DNA of 64,000 bases from Begonia masoniana (GCA_022432975.1 CM039506.1:15171545-15235544); one strand, 5' to 3'. Shown: positions 9,779 to 21,345, counted from the stretch's first letter. The notes: generated from the letters alone by a model not told the origin. Program-made: numbers and translations.

Positions 9779-10767
9779 GTAATTATGGATCGTTTGACAA
9801 AAACGGCCCACTTTCTATCGGTGAAGATGACCTATTCTATGGATCAACTCGCCAAGCTGTATGTACAGGAGATCGTCAGGCTACACGGAGTGCTTATTTC
9901 GATTGTCTCCGATAGAGATGCCAGGTTTACTTCAAGGTTCTGGAAGAGTTTACATAAGGCTATGGGAACTCAGTTGAATTTTAGCACGGCGTTTCATCCT
10001 CAGACTGACGGAAAAAACAGAAAGAACAAATCAGATTCTTGAGGATATGCTTAGAGCTTGCGTGCTAGAGTTTCAGGGCTCGTGGAACCGATATTTGCCT
10101 TTAATTGAGTTCTCGTACAACAACAGCTTCCAGGCTACGATTGGCATGGCTCCGTACGAGGCATTGTATGGTCGAAAATGCAGATCTCCACTATACTGGG
10201 ACGAAGTTGGCAAAGCTAGTATAATTGGCCCAGATATTTTGCAGCAAACAACGGAGAAGATCGCTGTTATCAGACAACGTATGAAGATAGCACAGAGCCG
10301 CCAAAAGAGTTATGCAGACACTAGACGGAGGGAATTGCAATTCAAGGAGGGTGACAAAGTATATTTAAAGATTTCTCCATTTAAGGGCATTATACGGTTC
10401 GGAAGAAGAGGCAAGTTGAACCCTTAATACGTGAGGCCTTTTCCTATTTTGAAGAGAATCGGGACTTTGGCGTACAGGTTACAGCTCCCGGCATCTATGG
10501 AAGGTATTCACGATGTATTTCACGTGTCCATGCTGCAGAAAATGCGTGCGTGATCCGTCACACGTCATAGAGGCAAGGGAGATCGAGGTGCAACCAACAC
10601 TGACCTATGTGGAGAGGCCAGTGCGGATTTTAGAGACCTCTATAAAGGTGTTGCGCAATAAGGAAATCCCTCTGGTAAAGGTTTTGTGGAGGAATCATGA
10701 TGTTGAGGAGGCTACTTGGGAGAGGCAACATGATATGATGTCGAAGTATCCTGAACTATTTGTATAG
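9779..10767 (+). pseudogene. Element A integrase core, C-terminus and chromodomain
   Basis: Fragments in three frames: [30 protein letters not shown] (second catalytic Asp), then an insertion in an A-run near 10010 that shifts the frame just before the catalytic Glu. Next come [36 protein letters not shown], a stop at 10426, a further shift near 10535, and a complete chromodomain-like tail: [31 protein letters not shown]. Chromodomains of this type are thought to steer integration to heterochromatin. Confidence 0.87.
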
Positions 10768-10794
10768 CCAAATTTTGAGGACAAAATTTTAATT

Positions 10795-10807
10795 AAGGTG
10801 GATGGAA
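10795..10807 (+). other. Element A polypurine tract
   Basis: AAGGTGGATGGAA lies directly upstream of the 3' LTR and would prime plus-strand DNA synthesis. The same tract borders the LTR of element E (minus strand, 59511-59526). Confidence 0.85.
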
Positions 10808-13141
10808 TGTAACACCCGGTTTTACGAGATTTTATAATTCCATTAAATAATGACATTTTTTGTAAATATGTCAAATTAAGTCCGTTTTGCGAACAGAAAG
10901 TTTTATTGGGATCTAAATAATAAATTAGAATTTATGGTGAAATAAGGAAATTTGGAGAAAACGAATAGTTAGTCAAATAACGAGATAAGTTGGAGAAACC
11001 AAACTAAGTTCAACCAAACAAGCAATTGGATGGAGGGGCAAATTAGGAAGTAAAAAGAGGGTAGTTGGGAACATCAAGTGAGAGTGTGACAAATGTCAAA
11101 ACTTGTAGGAGAAGCTTGGCAAAGGCCAGCACCTTCCCTTTTCCTCCCTTAGGAGAAACCACATTCACTTTCACCCTTTCTCCCCTTTAACCTTCACAGC
11201 CACGAAAATTCTCTCCACCCCTACGCTCCACAATTCAACGGCTCCTCCAACTGATCGATTTCCTTCACGATTCATTCCTAAATCCCGACCCTGGGTAAGG
11301 TTTTAATGTTCTGGTTTGTTAGCTTTCGATTTTAGAGATGTTATTCAGATAGGGTTTCGTTAGAAATTGCCGATGGAAGTTAGAAATCGTTAGCTGTTGG
11401 AATGTTGAATGATAATAAGGCATTTATGATTATGGAGGATAGTTAAGTGGAATTAACGTAGTCCGATTGGGTTAGACTCGGTTCTAATGCCGTGTGTTAT
11501 AAATTGTCTTAGGTGAACAAGCTCTCGGATAGTGCTTGGTGTGCTGAGGACTTGAGGTAAGTTCTCGTGACTTACTATGGCCGATTGGCCTACACTATAT
11601 GTCAAGCTTTGTCTCTTGAGGATTGTTGGTGAATGTTGGTGCTTTGTCCGTTTAATTGCTTTGGTTGGGGTGGTTAGGGTTAATTACTTTATAGTCTGTG
11701 CTTGTGATGTTTTGATGGTATTTATGTGATATTGTGCATATTGAAATGTTCATGCATCATGGTTTTAAAACGTCATGAAAATGAATTTACATACGGGTTT
11801 CATGAAATGAACATGCATGTAAAGGCAAGTAAAGTATCACAGTAAACAACCATGGCATGGGGTTATCGGGGATGAGGCTCAGACCTGGCGTTCCATGGTG
11901 AGCGAGTTTTCCTTCCTTCAGATGGTGTGGGCTGTCTAACCGCTTGACGTGCCCTATCCATCTGTCGAGCGTTTTCGATAACCATAGACTGACACGTACC
12001 GATATATGAAATAACATGGACGGTTTTCTTAGCATTAAACATACATGATCATGTATTGGCATTTACGTAGAATTTACTGAGATTTTTATCTCATAGGTGT
12101 CTTTATGGTGTAGGTGATATAGAGCAAGGTGAGGAGGATTTTCCTCTCTCAGACGAGCCTGCAGCTTGAAGGAGGATGTTCGTGGAAGCGGCTGGCATAG
12201 TCGATGCGAGCATGACCCGTGAGAGCATAGGTTAAATGTTTTGGATGATGATATTTTGATGAAATGTATAGAAACTCTTATTAGGATGCTTGGTATTTGG
12301 ATAGGTTGAAAATTATGTTTTGATGAATTAGATATAGATTTTGATGCTTTGAGGATATGGATTTGGATGAATATTAATGAAGGTTATGTTTAAATGTTTT
12401 GGAAGTTCTGAGTGAATGGTGTGTAAGTACAGAGGGAAATTGTATGGGTTCCGATTAAGTGTTCGGTTACTGTTCACCGGTGGATGCTGGGTGATTAAGT
12501 CATCCGGCTGACGTCACCGGTGGATGTAGCTTATTTTGTATGGGTTCGGTTACTGTTCACCGGTGGATGCTAGGTAATTAAGTCATCCGGCTGACGTCAC
12601 CGGTCGATGTAGCTTATTTTGTATGGGTTCGGTTACTGTTCACTGGCGGATGCTGGGTGATTAAGTCATCCGGCTGACGTCACCGGTCGATGTAGCTTAT
12701 TTGGTATGGGTTCCGTTACTGTTCACCAGCGGATGCTGGGTGATTAAGTCATCCGGCTGACGTCACTGGTGGATGTAGCATATTTTGTAGGGGTGAGCGA
12801 TAGAAGTGTTGAGCGGTGGACGTGATTAGCGGTGGATGTTGCCTGGTCAAAGTCAATCGACAGATGTATTAGGTTACTGTTGAGCGGTGGATGTGAGTTG
12901 AGCGGTGGATGTAGCTTAGCAGAAGTGAGTGGCGGACGTGAACAAGAAAAAATTTGGGCTTGGGCCCTTTTTGCCCTCTGTTCTGCTGGGCCGATTCCTC
13001 TTCTGTTTTAAGGTTTTATTTAGTTGACTTTTAAATATGTTTCCAAATTTAATTTAACGAAAGGGTTTACCAGAAAGTTATAAAAAAAATAATATAATAA
13101 TATAATACAAAAAAATTAGGAATAGTTTAAGGGTCGTTACA
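10808..13141 (+). repeat. Element A 3' LTR
   Basis: This 2,334-bp LTR is the partner of 3863-6119. It is about 77 bp longer, mainly because its internal array has four units instead of three (12442-12790). It ends GTCGTTACA and is followed by the CTAGG duplication. The minus-strand ORF 11787-12062 is a chance frame, also present in the other LTR. Confidence 0.93.
12442..12790 (+). repeat. Tandem repeats with TGACGTCA sites in the element A 3' LTR
   Basis: Four units begin at 12442, 12538, 12621 and 12704 (spacing 96, 83 and 83 bp). Perfect TGACGTCA octamers lie at 12509-12516, 12592-12599, 12675-12682 and 12758-12765. The three later units lack the TTAAGTG segment found in the 96-bp unit. 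The array grew or shrank independently of the other LTR. Confidence 0.87.
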
Positions 13142-13146
13142 CTAGG

Positions 13147-13693
13147 TCTCTATATATAGCCTACTCTTTGTAATGGGTAAAAACCTTATTCAAATTTATC
13201 AATTGAGTATTGTTTTTCTTTGAACCAAAGTGTTCGTTGTGTTGCCTCGATTTTGGACGCCAAAACCGTGAGAAGATTTGCCTATATTATTAACAATGTT
13301 TGAAGGTACCTCTGTTAATTCTTACCTTCATCTTCATAATTCTCTCTTTGAGAGTCTAAAGAGGAGTTGAAGAAGGTGATACCTTCCTTAAGGTGGTTGA
13401 ATTTCTCTTTGGAAAACTTCTTTGCTTCCAAGCCTAACATTGAGATAGTTTGGGAGGCCTCTAAGGGGTGAGCTTCACGCCCACGGTTTTCAACTCTTTT
13501 TCCACACCATCTTCTTCTTCCTGCAAGCTCCATTTCCACCTCACAATCACTTACTCATTCCCCTTGCATTTTCGTTACATTTAGCACCATTTTCATCTCA
13601 TTGTTTCCTTACATTCTCAGCCACATCTACCACCAGAGGAGTGCATAACTTTTTGTTGGTTTTTGAATCACCTCTTTGAGGCTTATTCCGTCA
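13147..13693 (+). repeat. Element B 5' LTR, second part
   Basis: This resumes the LTR after element A and matches 42820-43359. It begins TCTCTATATATAG (TATA-like box at 13151-13158), so element A sits a few bases upstream of the likely promoter of B. It ends ATTCCGTCA. A plausible transcript start lies about 30 bp after the TATA box. Confidence 0.87.
13151..13158 (+). promoter_or_regulatory. TATA-like box of the element B LTR
   Basis: TATATATA sits in the middle of the LTR. The identical box occurs at 42828-42835 in the 3' LTR and at 26445-26452 in the repeated segment. Confidence 0.55.
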
Positions 13694-13695
13694 AG

Positions 13696-13708
13696 TGGTA
13701 TCATAACA
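13696..13708 (+). other. Element B primer-binding site
   Basis: TGGTATCATAACA begins two bases after the LTR end. The first eight bases match the initiator tRNA-Met complement and the rest have diverged. Confidence 0.8.
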
Positions 13709-14868
13709 TAGGGAAGCTTCCTCAGAGCAATTTTCATTCAGACAATTCGCTATTTTTCTTTAAAAATAAAATAAAATTGGGCTGCATTTCCATTACAAAA
13801 CTGGGTGATCAATTTATTTAAAAAAAAAAAAACAGTTTGGGTTTTCATAAAACTGTTTCGTAACTACTGTTTCATTCTTTTTTCATACGATTTTTAGAAG
13901 TTTTTCTCTGCTCTCTTTAGCTCTCTTACCTCAGATTAATATTAGTTCCTATCCTATTTAAGTTGTTTTGCAGATTTCATGAGAGTCGACTAAAGGAGTG
14001 CTTTGTTTTCTGCGGTTCTGGTTTCCTTTTTCCTTTCCTTGTTTTAATTCTTTTTTATTGTTCTTTGCTGCATTTCGATTTTGTTCTTTACATTTTCAGC
14101 ACGTTTTGATCTGATATTAACTCCTAAACATTAATATAACAATCACATTTTAGAGTTAAGTATATAATTTGTTTATTGAATCGGTTTTTTGCAAACCGAG
14201 TAGACCCATTAAACTTCAGATTTTTATCGATTGGAATCTGATCTGTTTTGTGATTTTTGCTTCTAATCTTTGCTTAATATTTGTTCCAGCAGGTCTATTC
14301 ACGTAATATTGTTCTATTGTGCTGTTTGTTTAAGAAATTTTGGTTTACACATTATATAATCGAAGCTGATTATTATTGTGCATGAACGTGCCTACCAGCT
14401 GTTTGTTAAAATGCTTGGCCAAAAATTTTTGAAAAAAAATTACTCTTTGAATCTGTTATTCAGCACCTTAATCTATCAACTTTCTTGCATGTTTTGCCGT
14501 ATTTGAATCTATTGTCTTGTACTAAAGTGATATCATCTGACTAAGAAATAAAGTTGTCATATTGGGTAAAATTGATTTACTTAAGGGGTGCTAAAGATCT
14601 AATCAACAAGATTTGGAATTGTGCTTATTAATTGTTGTGTGTTTTGCTTTGTTTTAATTCTATTATTTTTATTGTCTTTTAGTTTAATTAAGTATTCCTA
14701 ATATTTTAATTAGATAATCATTTCACCTAATCCCCTTTAAAGTCATCAACTGTAATTTTTTTTTTTAAATTCAAATTTTCCTTCAAAATTTTCCTAAAGC
14801 TTAAAGTTACACCTTTCATATCCTAAACTTTAAGTACTTAAATACTTAACCTCCTTCCTAACACATAA
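13709..14868 (+). other. Element B untranslated leader
   Basis: About 1.16 kb of T-rich, stop-dense sequence lies between the primer site and the Gag start. I see no gene in it. Long leaders of this kind also occur in element D. Confidence 0.7.
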
Positions 14869-16162
14869 ATGGTTAAGACAAGGAGCAGAACTATCCGAGA
14901 AATCATTCAAAACATGGACAACACTCGTGGTAAGGAAGTTCCATCAATCGAGTCCTCCACCCATCACGAGGGTGAATCAAGCATGCAAGATCAAATAGAA
15001 GGCTTGATTAAAGCGGTGACTTCCCTAACCCAATGAGTTGAGGACATGGACTTAAGATTCAATCAATCTCGCGAACCAAGGACACACAATCCTCGTAGGG
15101 ACTTCTATTCAAGGGACACCTCCTTAGAAACCTCAATCCAAAGAAGGACGCAATGCCCCCATGGAAGAAATCCTCAACAAGATCCTCGAGATCACCAAGA
15201 GGAAGATGAATGGGTTGAAAAACCTCGAAGAAGAAATCCTCGCCAAGATCCTTGAGATCACTAAGAGGATGATGAATGGACTGAACGCCCAAGAAGTAGA
15301 AAATTTGAGGATATAACTATTTGGAAAATGATGAATGGATGTTGGACGAAGAGGAGAATTACCGTCCACATAGTCGTAAAGATCACCACAATCGATGAAA
15401 TGTCAAATTGTCTATCCCGCCCTTCAATGGGACATGTGACGGAAACACATTCCTAGATTGGGTAGACAAAGTTAAAAAGGTCTTCGAATGCCATGACTAC
15501 TCCGAGAGAGTGAAGATCCAGTTGGTTTCTCTCGAGTTATCGGGTCATCCCGCCCTATGGTGGGCCGGCCTCAAGGCCAAGAGGTTACTCGAATATGGCG
15601 ATCCCATCACTACATGGAGGGAGATTAAAACCCTCATGAGAAGGAGGTTCATACCAAAGCACTACAAGCATGAGCTTTACTAACAATTGCATAGCCTCCT
15701 GCCAGTCAGTGGGCTAGTATCTCGCCAAATTTGAGACCCTCAAGATGCGTTGAGGTTTAGAAGAACCCGAGGAACAAGAAGTAGCTAGGTTTATTAGAGG
15801 GCTTAATCGGGATATAGGTGACATAGTGGAGTTGCAACAATTGAAGACCATGGATAAGGTCATCCAACTAGCTCTCACCGTGGAGAGACAACTCAAGAGG
15901 AAGAAGACAAACCATTATCCTTCTAAATTCACACCTAGACCCCAAAGTTTCAACAAGACTACCACCACTATTATGAATCGAAATGATGGAAAAAGCCTTT
16001 TAACCGTAATTGGCCCCCTAAAGAAGTAAGTGGTGCGACCCCCATAGGGAAACTTCAAGGCCCCAATCAAGGAAACATTCAAGTAACTAAGCCAATAATC
16101 AAAAGGCTCGAGATTTCTAATGCTATAAATGCTTAGGCAAAAGACATTTTGCCAATGAATGC
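14869..16162 (+). pseudogene. Element B Gag (broken)
   Basis: The ATG at 14869 (MVKTRSRTIREI) opens 55 codons to a TGA at 15034. The frame then continues through a charged region with 22-residue repeats to 15255. After a shift, the CA core is readable at 15408-15683: PPFNGTCDGNTFLDWVDKV, ALWWAGLKAK, TTWREIKTLMRRRFIP. More breaks occur at 15681 and 15720. VIQLALTVERQLKRKK follows, and a perfect CX2CX4HX4C knuckle (CYKCLGKRHFANEC) lies at 16121-16162. In the intact element this protein would form the particle and bind RNA. Confidence 0.87.
15164..15300 (+). repeat. 66-bp in-frame repeat in element B gag
   Basis: Two 66-bp units start at 15164 and 15230. They encode 22-residue repeats of the form RNPRQDPRDHQEEDEWVEKP, very rich in Arg, Asp and Glu. 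The second unit has stops. The 66-bp period keeps frame, which suggests expansion while the protein was still under selection. Confidence 0.75.
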
Positions 16163-16199
16163 CTTAACTGTAGGGTAATGGTAATCAAGGAATCCACAG

Positions 16200-16690
16200 A
16201 CGAGTGGTAGAGCGAAAATGATGAAGGGCAATACGATATGGAAGTAGAGGAGGAAATGATGGAGGAGAGTGACACCGACGGTGATGAATGCCCGCCTCAA
16301 GATGGACCTCTACTTATGGTTATTAGAAGAGCCCTTATCTCAAAGAACACGCAAGATGACTGCCAAAGGGAAAACATATTCCACAGTCGATGTGCGGTAA
16401 AAGATAAAGTGTGTTCATTCATCATTGATGGAGGCAGTTTTGTGAACGTTGCTTCTAAGGAGATGGTCGACAAGTTAAAGTTGCAAACTGTTGAGTACCC
16501 TTACCCCTACAAGTTGAGTGGTTGGATGATCGTGACGACATTAAAATGAACAAGCATGTGGCCATCGACTTTACTATTGGCAAGTACAAGGACTCGGTTC
16601 TTTGTGATGTTGTTCCGATGAACGCTAGTCACCTGCTATTGGGTTGACCCTGGCAATACGACCGTAAGGGAACACATGATGGTTTCCTCA
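16200..16690 (+). pseudogene. Element B protease region
   Basis: An acidic linker (EVEEEMMEESDTDGDE) leads to CSFIIDGGSFVNVASKEMVD, the form of the aspartic protease active site (Asp-Gly-Gly-Ser) that I associate with CRM and related chromoviruses. The frame stops at 16547 and again in the later LLLG region (TGA where Trp is expected, 16645). Confidence 0.8.
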
Positions 16691-16698
16691 ACAAATAC

Positions 16699-18265
16699 AT
16701 GTTAAAGTTCGGAGGTAGGACAATTAAATTACTACATATGACTCCGGAGCAAGTGGCACAAAATGATGCCAAGAGGAAAGAAGAAAAGAAAAAGGAAGTT
16801 CTGTTAATGTTAAAGCACGAGTTGAGGTCATCTATTGTCAAAGGAGAAACGCTTATTTTGGTACTGTTTCGAGATCGGGTTATGGAGTTGGGTGAGATTC
16901 CCTTAGCTGTCCAAACCCTACTTAAGGATTTTCAAGATGTCTTTCCTGAGGAGTTGCCACAAGGATTGCCGCCTTTACTTGGCATCGAATATCAAATAGA
17001 CCTCCAACCTGGTGCTATACTTCCTAACTGACCGACCTAACGTATGAGGCCTGAAGAAGCAAAAGAATTACAAAAACAAGTAAGTGAGCTATTGGACAAA
17101 GGATATATCTGAGAATCCAAGAGTCCTTATGTTGTTCCTACCTTACTTGTGTTAAAGAAAGATGGCACCATGAGGATGTGTGTCGATAGTCAAGCGATAA
17201 ATCAAATTACCATCAAATATCGATTTCTGATACCTAGGCTCGAGGATACGTTAGACGAACTCAGTGGAACGTCCATATTTTCAAAGGTGGATTTGAAAAG
17301 TGGTTACCACCAAATTCGTATGAGAGAATGTGACGAGTGGAAGACTGCCTTTAAGACAAAGTACGGATTGTTGAGTGGATGGTTATGTCATTCGGTCTCA
17401 CAAATGCCCCTAGGACTTTCATGCGGTTGATGCACCACGTCCTCAAGGATTTTCTTGTCAAGTTTATTGTCGTCTATTTTGATGACATCCTAGTTTATAG
17501 CCTTGACCTTCCCCAACATTTAAACCACCTAAGAACCTTATTCTAAACATTGAGGAATGCAAAATTGTTTGGAAATTTGAGCAAATGTTCTTTCCCCTAA
17601 GAGAAGGTACACTTTCTTGGATTCATCATATCGAAAAATGGGCTAGAAGTTGATGAGGAGAAAGTCAAAGCCATTAAGGAATGACCTACTCCTAACGGAA
17701 TTTCTGAGATTCGTAGCTTTCATGGACTAGCCTCTTTTTATAGAAGATTTATCAAGGATTTTAGCTCTATTGTAGCTCCCATTACTGATTGTACGAAGAA
17801 GGGAGTAGAATTTGCATGGACTCCTGCCTGCCAAAGAAGTTTTGAGCTGATTAAAGAGAAGTTATGTCATTCCCCCGTTTTATCCCTTTTGGATTTCAAT
17901 AAGATCTTTGAAATCGAAAATGATGCATCCAGAGTTGGTATTGACGCTGTATTGATGCAAGAGGGTAAACCAATTACATATTTTAGTGAGAAATTAAAGG
18001 GGGCAGCTCTCAATTACTCAACTTATGACAAGGAATTCTATGCTGTCATACGAGCATTGGAGCAATGACAACACTATCTCTTATCCAAATAATTTGTGAT
18101 ACACTTCGACCATCAATCTCTTAAGCATATTAAGAGTTAACACATATTTAACAAAAGACGTGCAAAGTGGGTTGAATTTTTGGAGTGATTTCTTTACAAC
18201 CTCAAGTATTTAAAAAGAGAAAATAATGTTGTCGCTGACGCTCTATCCCAAAAAAAAATCCTATT
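16699..18265 (+). pseudogene. Element B reverse transcriptase and RNase H (broken)
   Basis: Readable parts in order: VFPEELPQGLPPLLGIEYQI (RT entry), [44 protein letters not shown], a one-base frameshift near 17368, MSFGLTNAP at about 17385, and the intact catalytic [11 protein letters not shown] at about 17470-17500. The connection (HFLGFIISKNGLEVDE) and RNase H ([43 protein letters not shown]) follow. Many stops are single-base changes, for example TAA or TGA in place of CAA, CGA or TGG. Confidence 0.87.
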
Positions 18266-18272
18266 AACTGAC

Positions 18273-19600
18273 TTGGGAGTTAGATTTTTCGGATTTGATT
18301 GGATCAAAACCATGTATGAATCAGATTCCAACTTTGGTTCGCACTACTCACGTTGCTTGGAAAAGGACGAAGAAAGATATTATATTATGGATGGATTCCT
18401 ACTAAGGGGAGGAAAATTATGTATCCCTAACTGTAGTTTAAGGCTAAGCCTTGTCAAGGAAGCCCATAGCGGAGGCCTTGCGGGCCATTTTGGTGAAAAG
18501 AAGACCCTTAGTATGCTTAAGAAACATTTCTTCTAGCCGCATATGATGTGAGACATGCATCGATTAATTGAGCAGTACATCATGTGCAAAAGGGCCAAGA
18601 GCAAGGTCCTACCCCAAGGATTGTATATGCCATTACCAGTTCCAACTAACCCGTGGGTTGAAATTAGTATGGATTTTGTTTTGGGATTGCCACAGACCTC
18701 CCGAAGTAAGGATTCTATTATGGTGGTTGTTGACCGATTTTCAAAAATGACACATTTTATTACGTGCAACAAGACAGATGATGCGACCTTGATAGCCGAT
18801 CTTTTCTTTAAGGAGATTGTCCGTCTCCACGGAGTGCCTCACTCAATTGTGTCAGATAAAGGCACAAAATTTTTAAGCACTTTTTGGAAGGCATTATGGA
18901 AGAATTTGGGGACCAAGTTATGCTTTAGTACATCTTTTCATCCCCAAACTAATGTATAAACAGAGGTTGTCAACCAGACCTTGGGTACCCTCTTACGAAC
19001 TGTCGTGAGCAAGAAATTATCAAATTGGGACACTGTGCTACCACATCTTGAATTCTGCTACAATCGAAACTTTCGCTCCACCACCCAACAAATGCCCTTC
19101 GAAATAGTCTATGAATTCAATCATTCCACATCGTTGGATCTCGTCCCCATACCCACCAAGGATCTTGTTAACCCATCCAGAGATAATAAGGCGGAGCAAG
19201 TTAAGAAGTTGCATGAAAAAGTACGTAAAGCCATCGAGAAAAGTAATGAAGGATATGCTACACAAAAAAACAAAGGTAAAAAAGAAGTCGTGTTTGAAGT
19301 AGGAGATTTGGTTTGGTTGCATCTACGCAAAAAGCGTTTTCCAACCAAAAGGCGATCTAAATTGCTCCCTAGAGCGGACGGTCCCTTTAAGATAGTGGAG
19401 CGGATCAATAATAACGCCTATAAGTTGGAGCTACCTGGCGATTATGGAGTATCGGCGACATTCAATGTCCAAGATCTATCACCTTACAAGGGAGAACATC
19501 TTGAGGATGAGGAAATCAAATCCTCATTCACTCGGAGAGGATGACATGCCAAGGAGGCCGATCACCTGTTCACAAGCAAAGGTCCAAACTTTACTTAATC
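18273..19600 (+). pseudogene. Element B integrase, reading into the 3' LTR
   Basis: Zinc finger: EAHSGGLAGHFG has both His, but the first Cys of the CxxC is Tyr ([10 protein letters not shown]). DDE core: [28 protein letters not shown], then SFHPQTNV, a stop, TEVVNQTLGTL. The C-terminal 187-codon ORF (18981-19544) holds SRSKLLPRADGPFKI and FNVQDLSPYKGEHLED. In another frame, SNPHSLGEDDMPRRPITC runs across the LTR boundary at 19542. CRM-type elements are known to have coding ends overlapping the 3' LTR. No chromodomain is seen. Confidence 0.85.
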
Positions 19601-20030
19601 TCCTTACTAATGACCTTGTTTATTTTGTAGGTGTTAATCCCGTTGAGCATGCGGCATGAGAGACAAGCTTGACGGACATGGATCACCCCCTTCACCTTCT
19701 ATCATGGAGTACCTCCTTGGAGAGCTCGGATTACCATGAAGAATCATTAGAGTACCAGCTGGAGTATCAAAAGCCTAAATTTGTCTTCCGGGAGACAACT
19801 CCATGTAATTTTAGCCATTTTTCATTTTTTTTTTCTTTTATTTGGCAAACTCTAGGCCATTAGTTAGACTTTTATCACATTTAGACTAAGTCCTGTATGG
19901 TGGCTTGATTGGGGTGACCACCACTAGGCCCATTGTGGATTTATCACATGACCATCACTTGGCCCTTTGATGAGCTATTTCTTAGCTCATGCCTTGGCCT
20001 GTTGAAAGTTGGCATTTGGAGCACTTAAAA
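19542..20030 (+). repeat. Element B 3' LTR, first part (first copy)
   Basis: This begins TGACATGCCAAGG directly after the purine stretch GGAGAGGA and matches 3207-3720. It ends at GCACTTAAAA, where element C sequence begins. TAAAA at 20026-20030 is the left target duplication of C. The same stretch recurs at 32831-33319 in the repeated segment. Confidence 0.88.
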
Positions 20031-21345
20031 TATAACGCCCCGAGTTTTCTGAACCCGGTTTGTTACTCATGAACCCGGATATTACTAAGAAACCTTGAAC
20101 CGAATTTAAAATTTTCTTCGGAATTCAAATTTTAACGTTTGATAAAACATGAAGACTTGCAGCGGAAGAAACTTCGAGCAAAATAGAGTTGAGCAAAACT
20201 ATGCAACAGTGATTGAATGATTGAGTAAAATATTAAGAAAATAATTCAGTCGGAAGGGATAAAGGTTTAAGCGTAAATTACTTAAAATTTAAGAAAGTCA
20301 AACACATCATCCGGAGAGCGAAGTCAACCGGAAGGAACTGGCTTAGAAAATAGAAGGCTTTTCCTAATAACAAAACGACAAAGTTTCGGCTACATCATTC
20401 GGTCACAAAACGACAAAATACATCCTTCATCTACCGGTGACGTCAGCCGGATGATTTCTTCATCCGATCGACTTTATTCTACATCCACCGGTGACGTCAG
20501 CCAGATGATTTTCTCATCCGATCGACTTTACTCTACATCCACCGGTGTCGTCAGCCGGATGATTTCCTCATCCGATCGACTTTACTCTACATCCACCGGT
20601 GTCGTTAGCCGGATGATTTCCTCATCCGATCGACTAGACGACAAGTTCCAACCTATATCTTCCGATGGCTTCCACTGAAGACATCTTCCGATAGACAACA
20701 AAACAACAACTCAATCTCTGCCGGTAGACTTCATCTACCGATAGAGAACAGAATCACATTTTATCCACTCCATGGCTTACAATCACAACTCTAATCACAG
20801 AGAAGAGTTTACTCACTTCACTGAAACATTCAGAAATGATTCAAATCGTTGCATATCTCAAACCCAGTAAAAATCCAGTATTTAAAACTAATGGAATACT
20901 AACATCAGAAGGGTCTCAAAATATTTTTTTGAAAACATCTAAGCAACTTCTTTCATTAGAAAGTTTAACATACTCAATTTGAAACCATGTTCACTAAACC
21001 TTCACCACCACAGACACCAATTAAACCGCCCCATCAGCTGCCAGTCTGTTACAAGGAAGCACTCCTCCAACTAGTCTAGTCCTCAGTAGACTCAGAAAGC
21101 ACACCTGCTGTCACTTCTTCACCTACATCACAAAACTCATCTATTAGCCTAATGCTAAGCAAGTAAAGCAATGATGAAATGGAAATGCTGAACATAAAAA
21201 CTTCATAAACATGCAGTTTCTACTTTCTCATCTCAGTTGCATATTCATCGTTCTGTTCAGATCCCCCTGTGAAGTTGGAGTTGGATCAACTCTCCCAAAG
21301 TATAAAATCCACTGTCTCATTAAGGGGCGGATAATTCCCTTAACT
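20031..21345 (-). repeat. Truncated LTR of element C at the duplication breakpoint
   Basis: This matches 33320-34632 almost base for base, including the unusual TATAACG start (the other LTR has TGTAACG) and the 54-bp repeats at 20432-20640. It stops abruptly at about 21341-21345 (CCCTTAAC), where sequence from element A RT (position 8018 onward) is joined through the shared bases AACT. Confidence 0.9.

Larger units (their letters stand above)
3863..13141 (+). mobile_element. Element A: full-length but defective Tekay/Del-type chromovirus
   Basis: A is 9,279 bp with LTRs at 3863-6119 and 10808-13141, a tRNA-iMet primer site at 6124, a polypurine tract at 10795 and flanking CTAGG duplications. 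The internal order is Gag, protease, RT, RNase H, integrase, chromodomain. The coding part carries many stops and frameshifts and an Asp-to-Asn change in the RT catalytic box. Its proteins closely resemble those of element E at the right end of the window. A partial copy (8018 onward) is repeated at 21346-26435. Confidence 0.95.

Noticed and set aside
19038..19408. Minus-strand ORFs opposite the element B integrase
   Set aside because: They are shadows of the integrase reading frame on the other strand and show no independent support.
20451..20678. Repetitive ORF encoding MISSSDRLYSTSTGVVSR-type repeats, recurring at 33739 and 40547
   Set aside because: It is the translation of the 54-bp LTR array of element C (54 is a multiple of three). 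The DNA repeat is the real feature.
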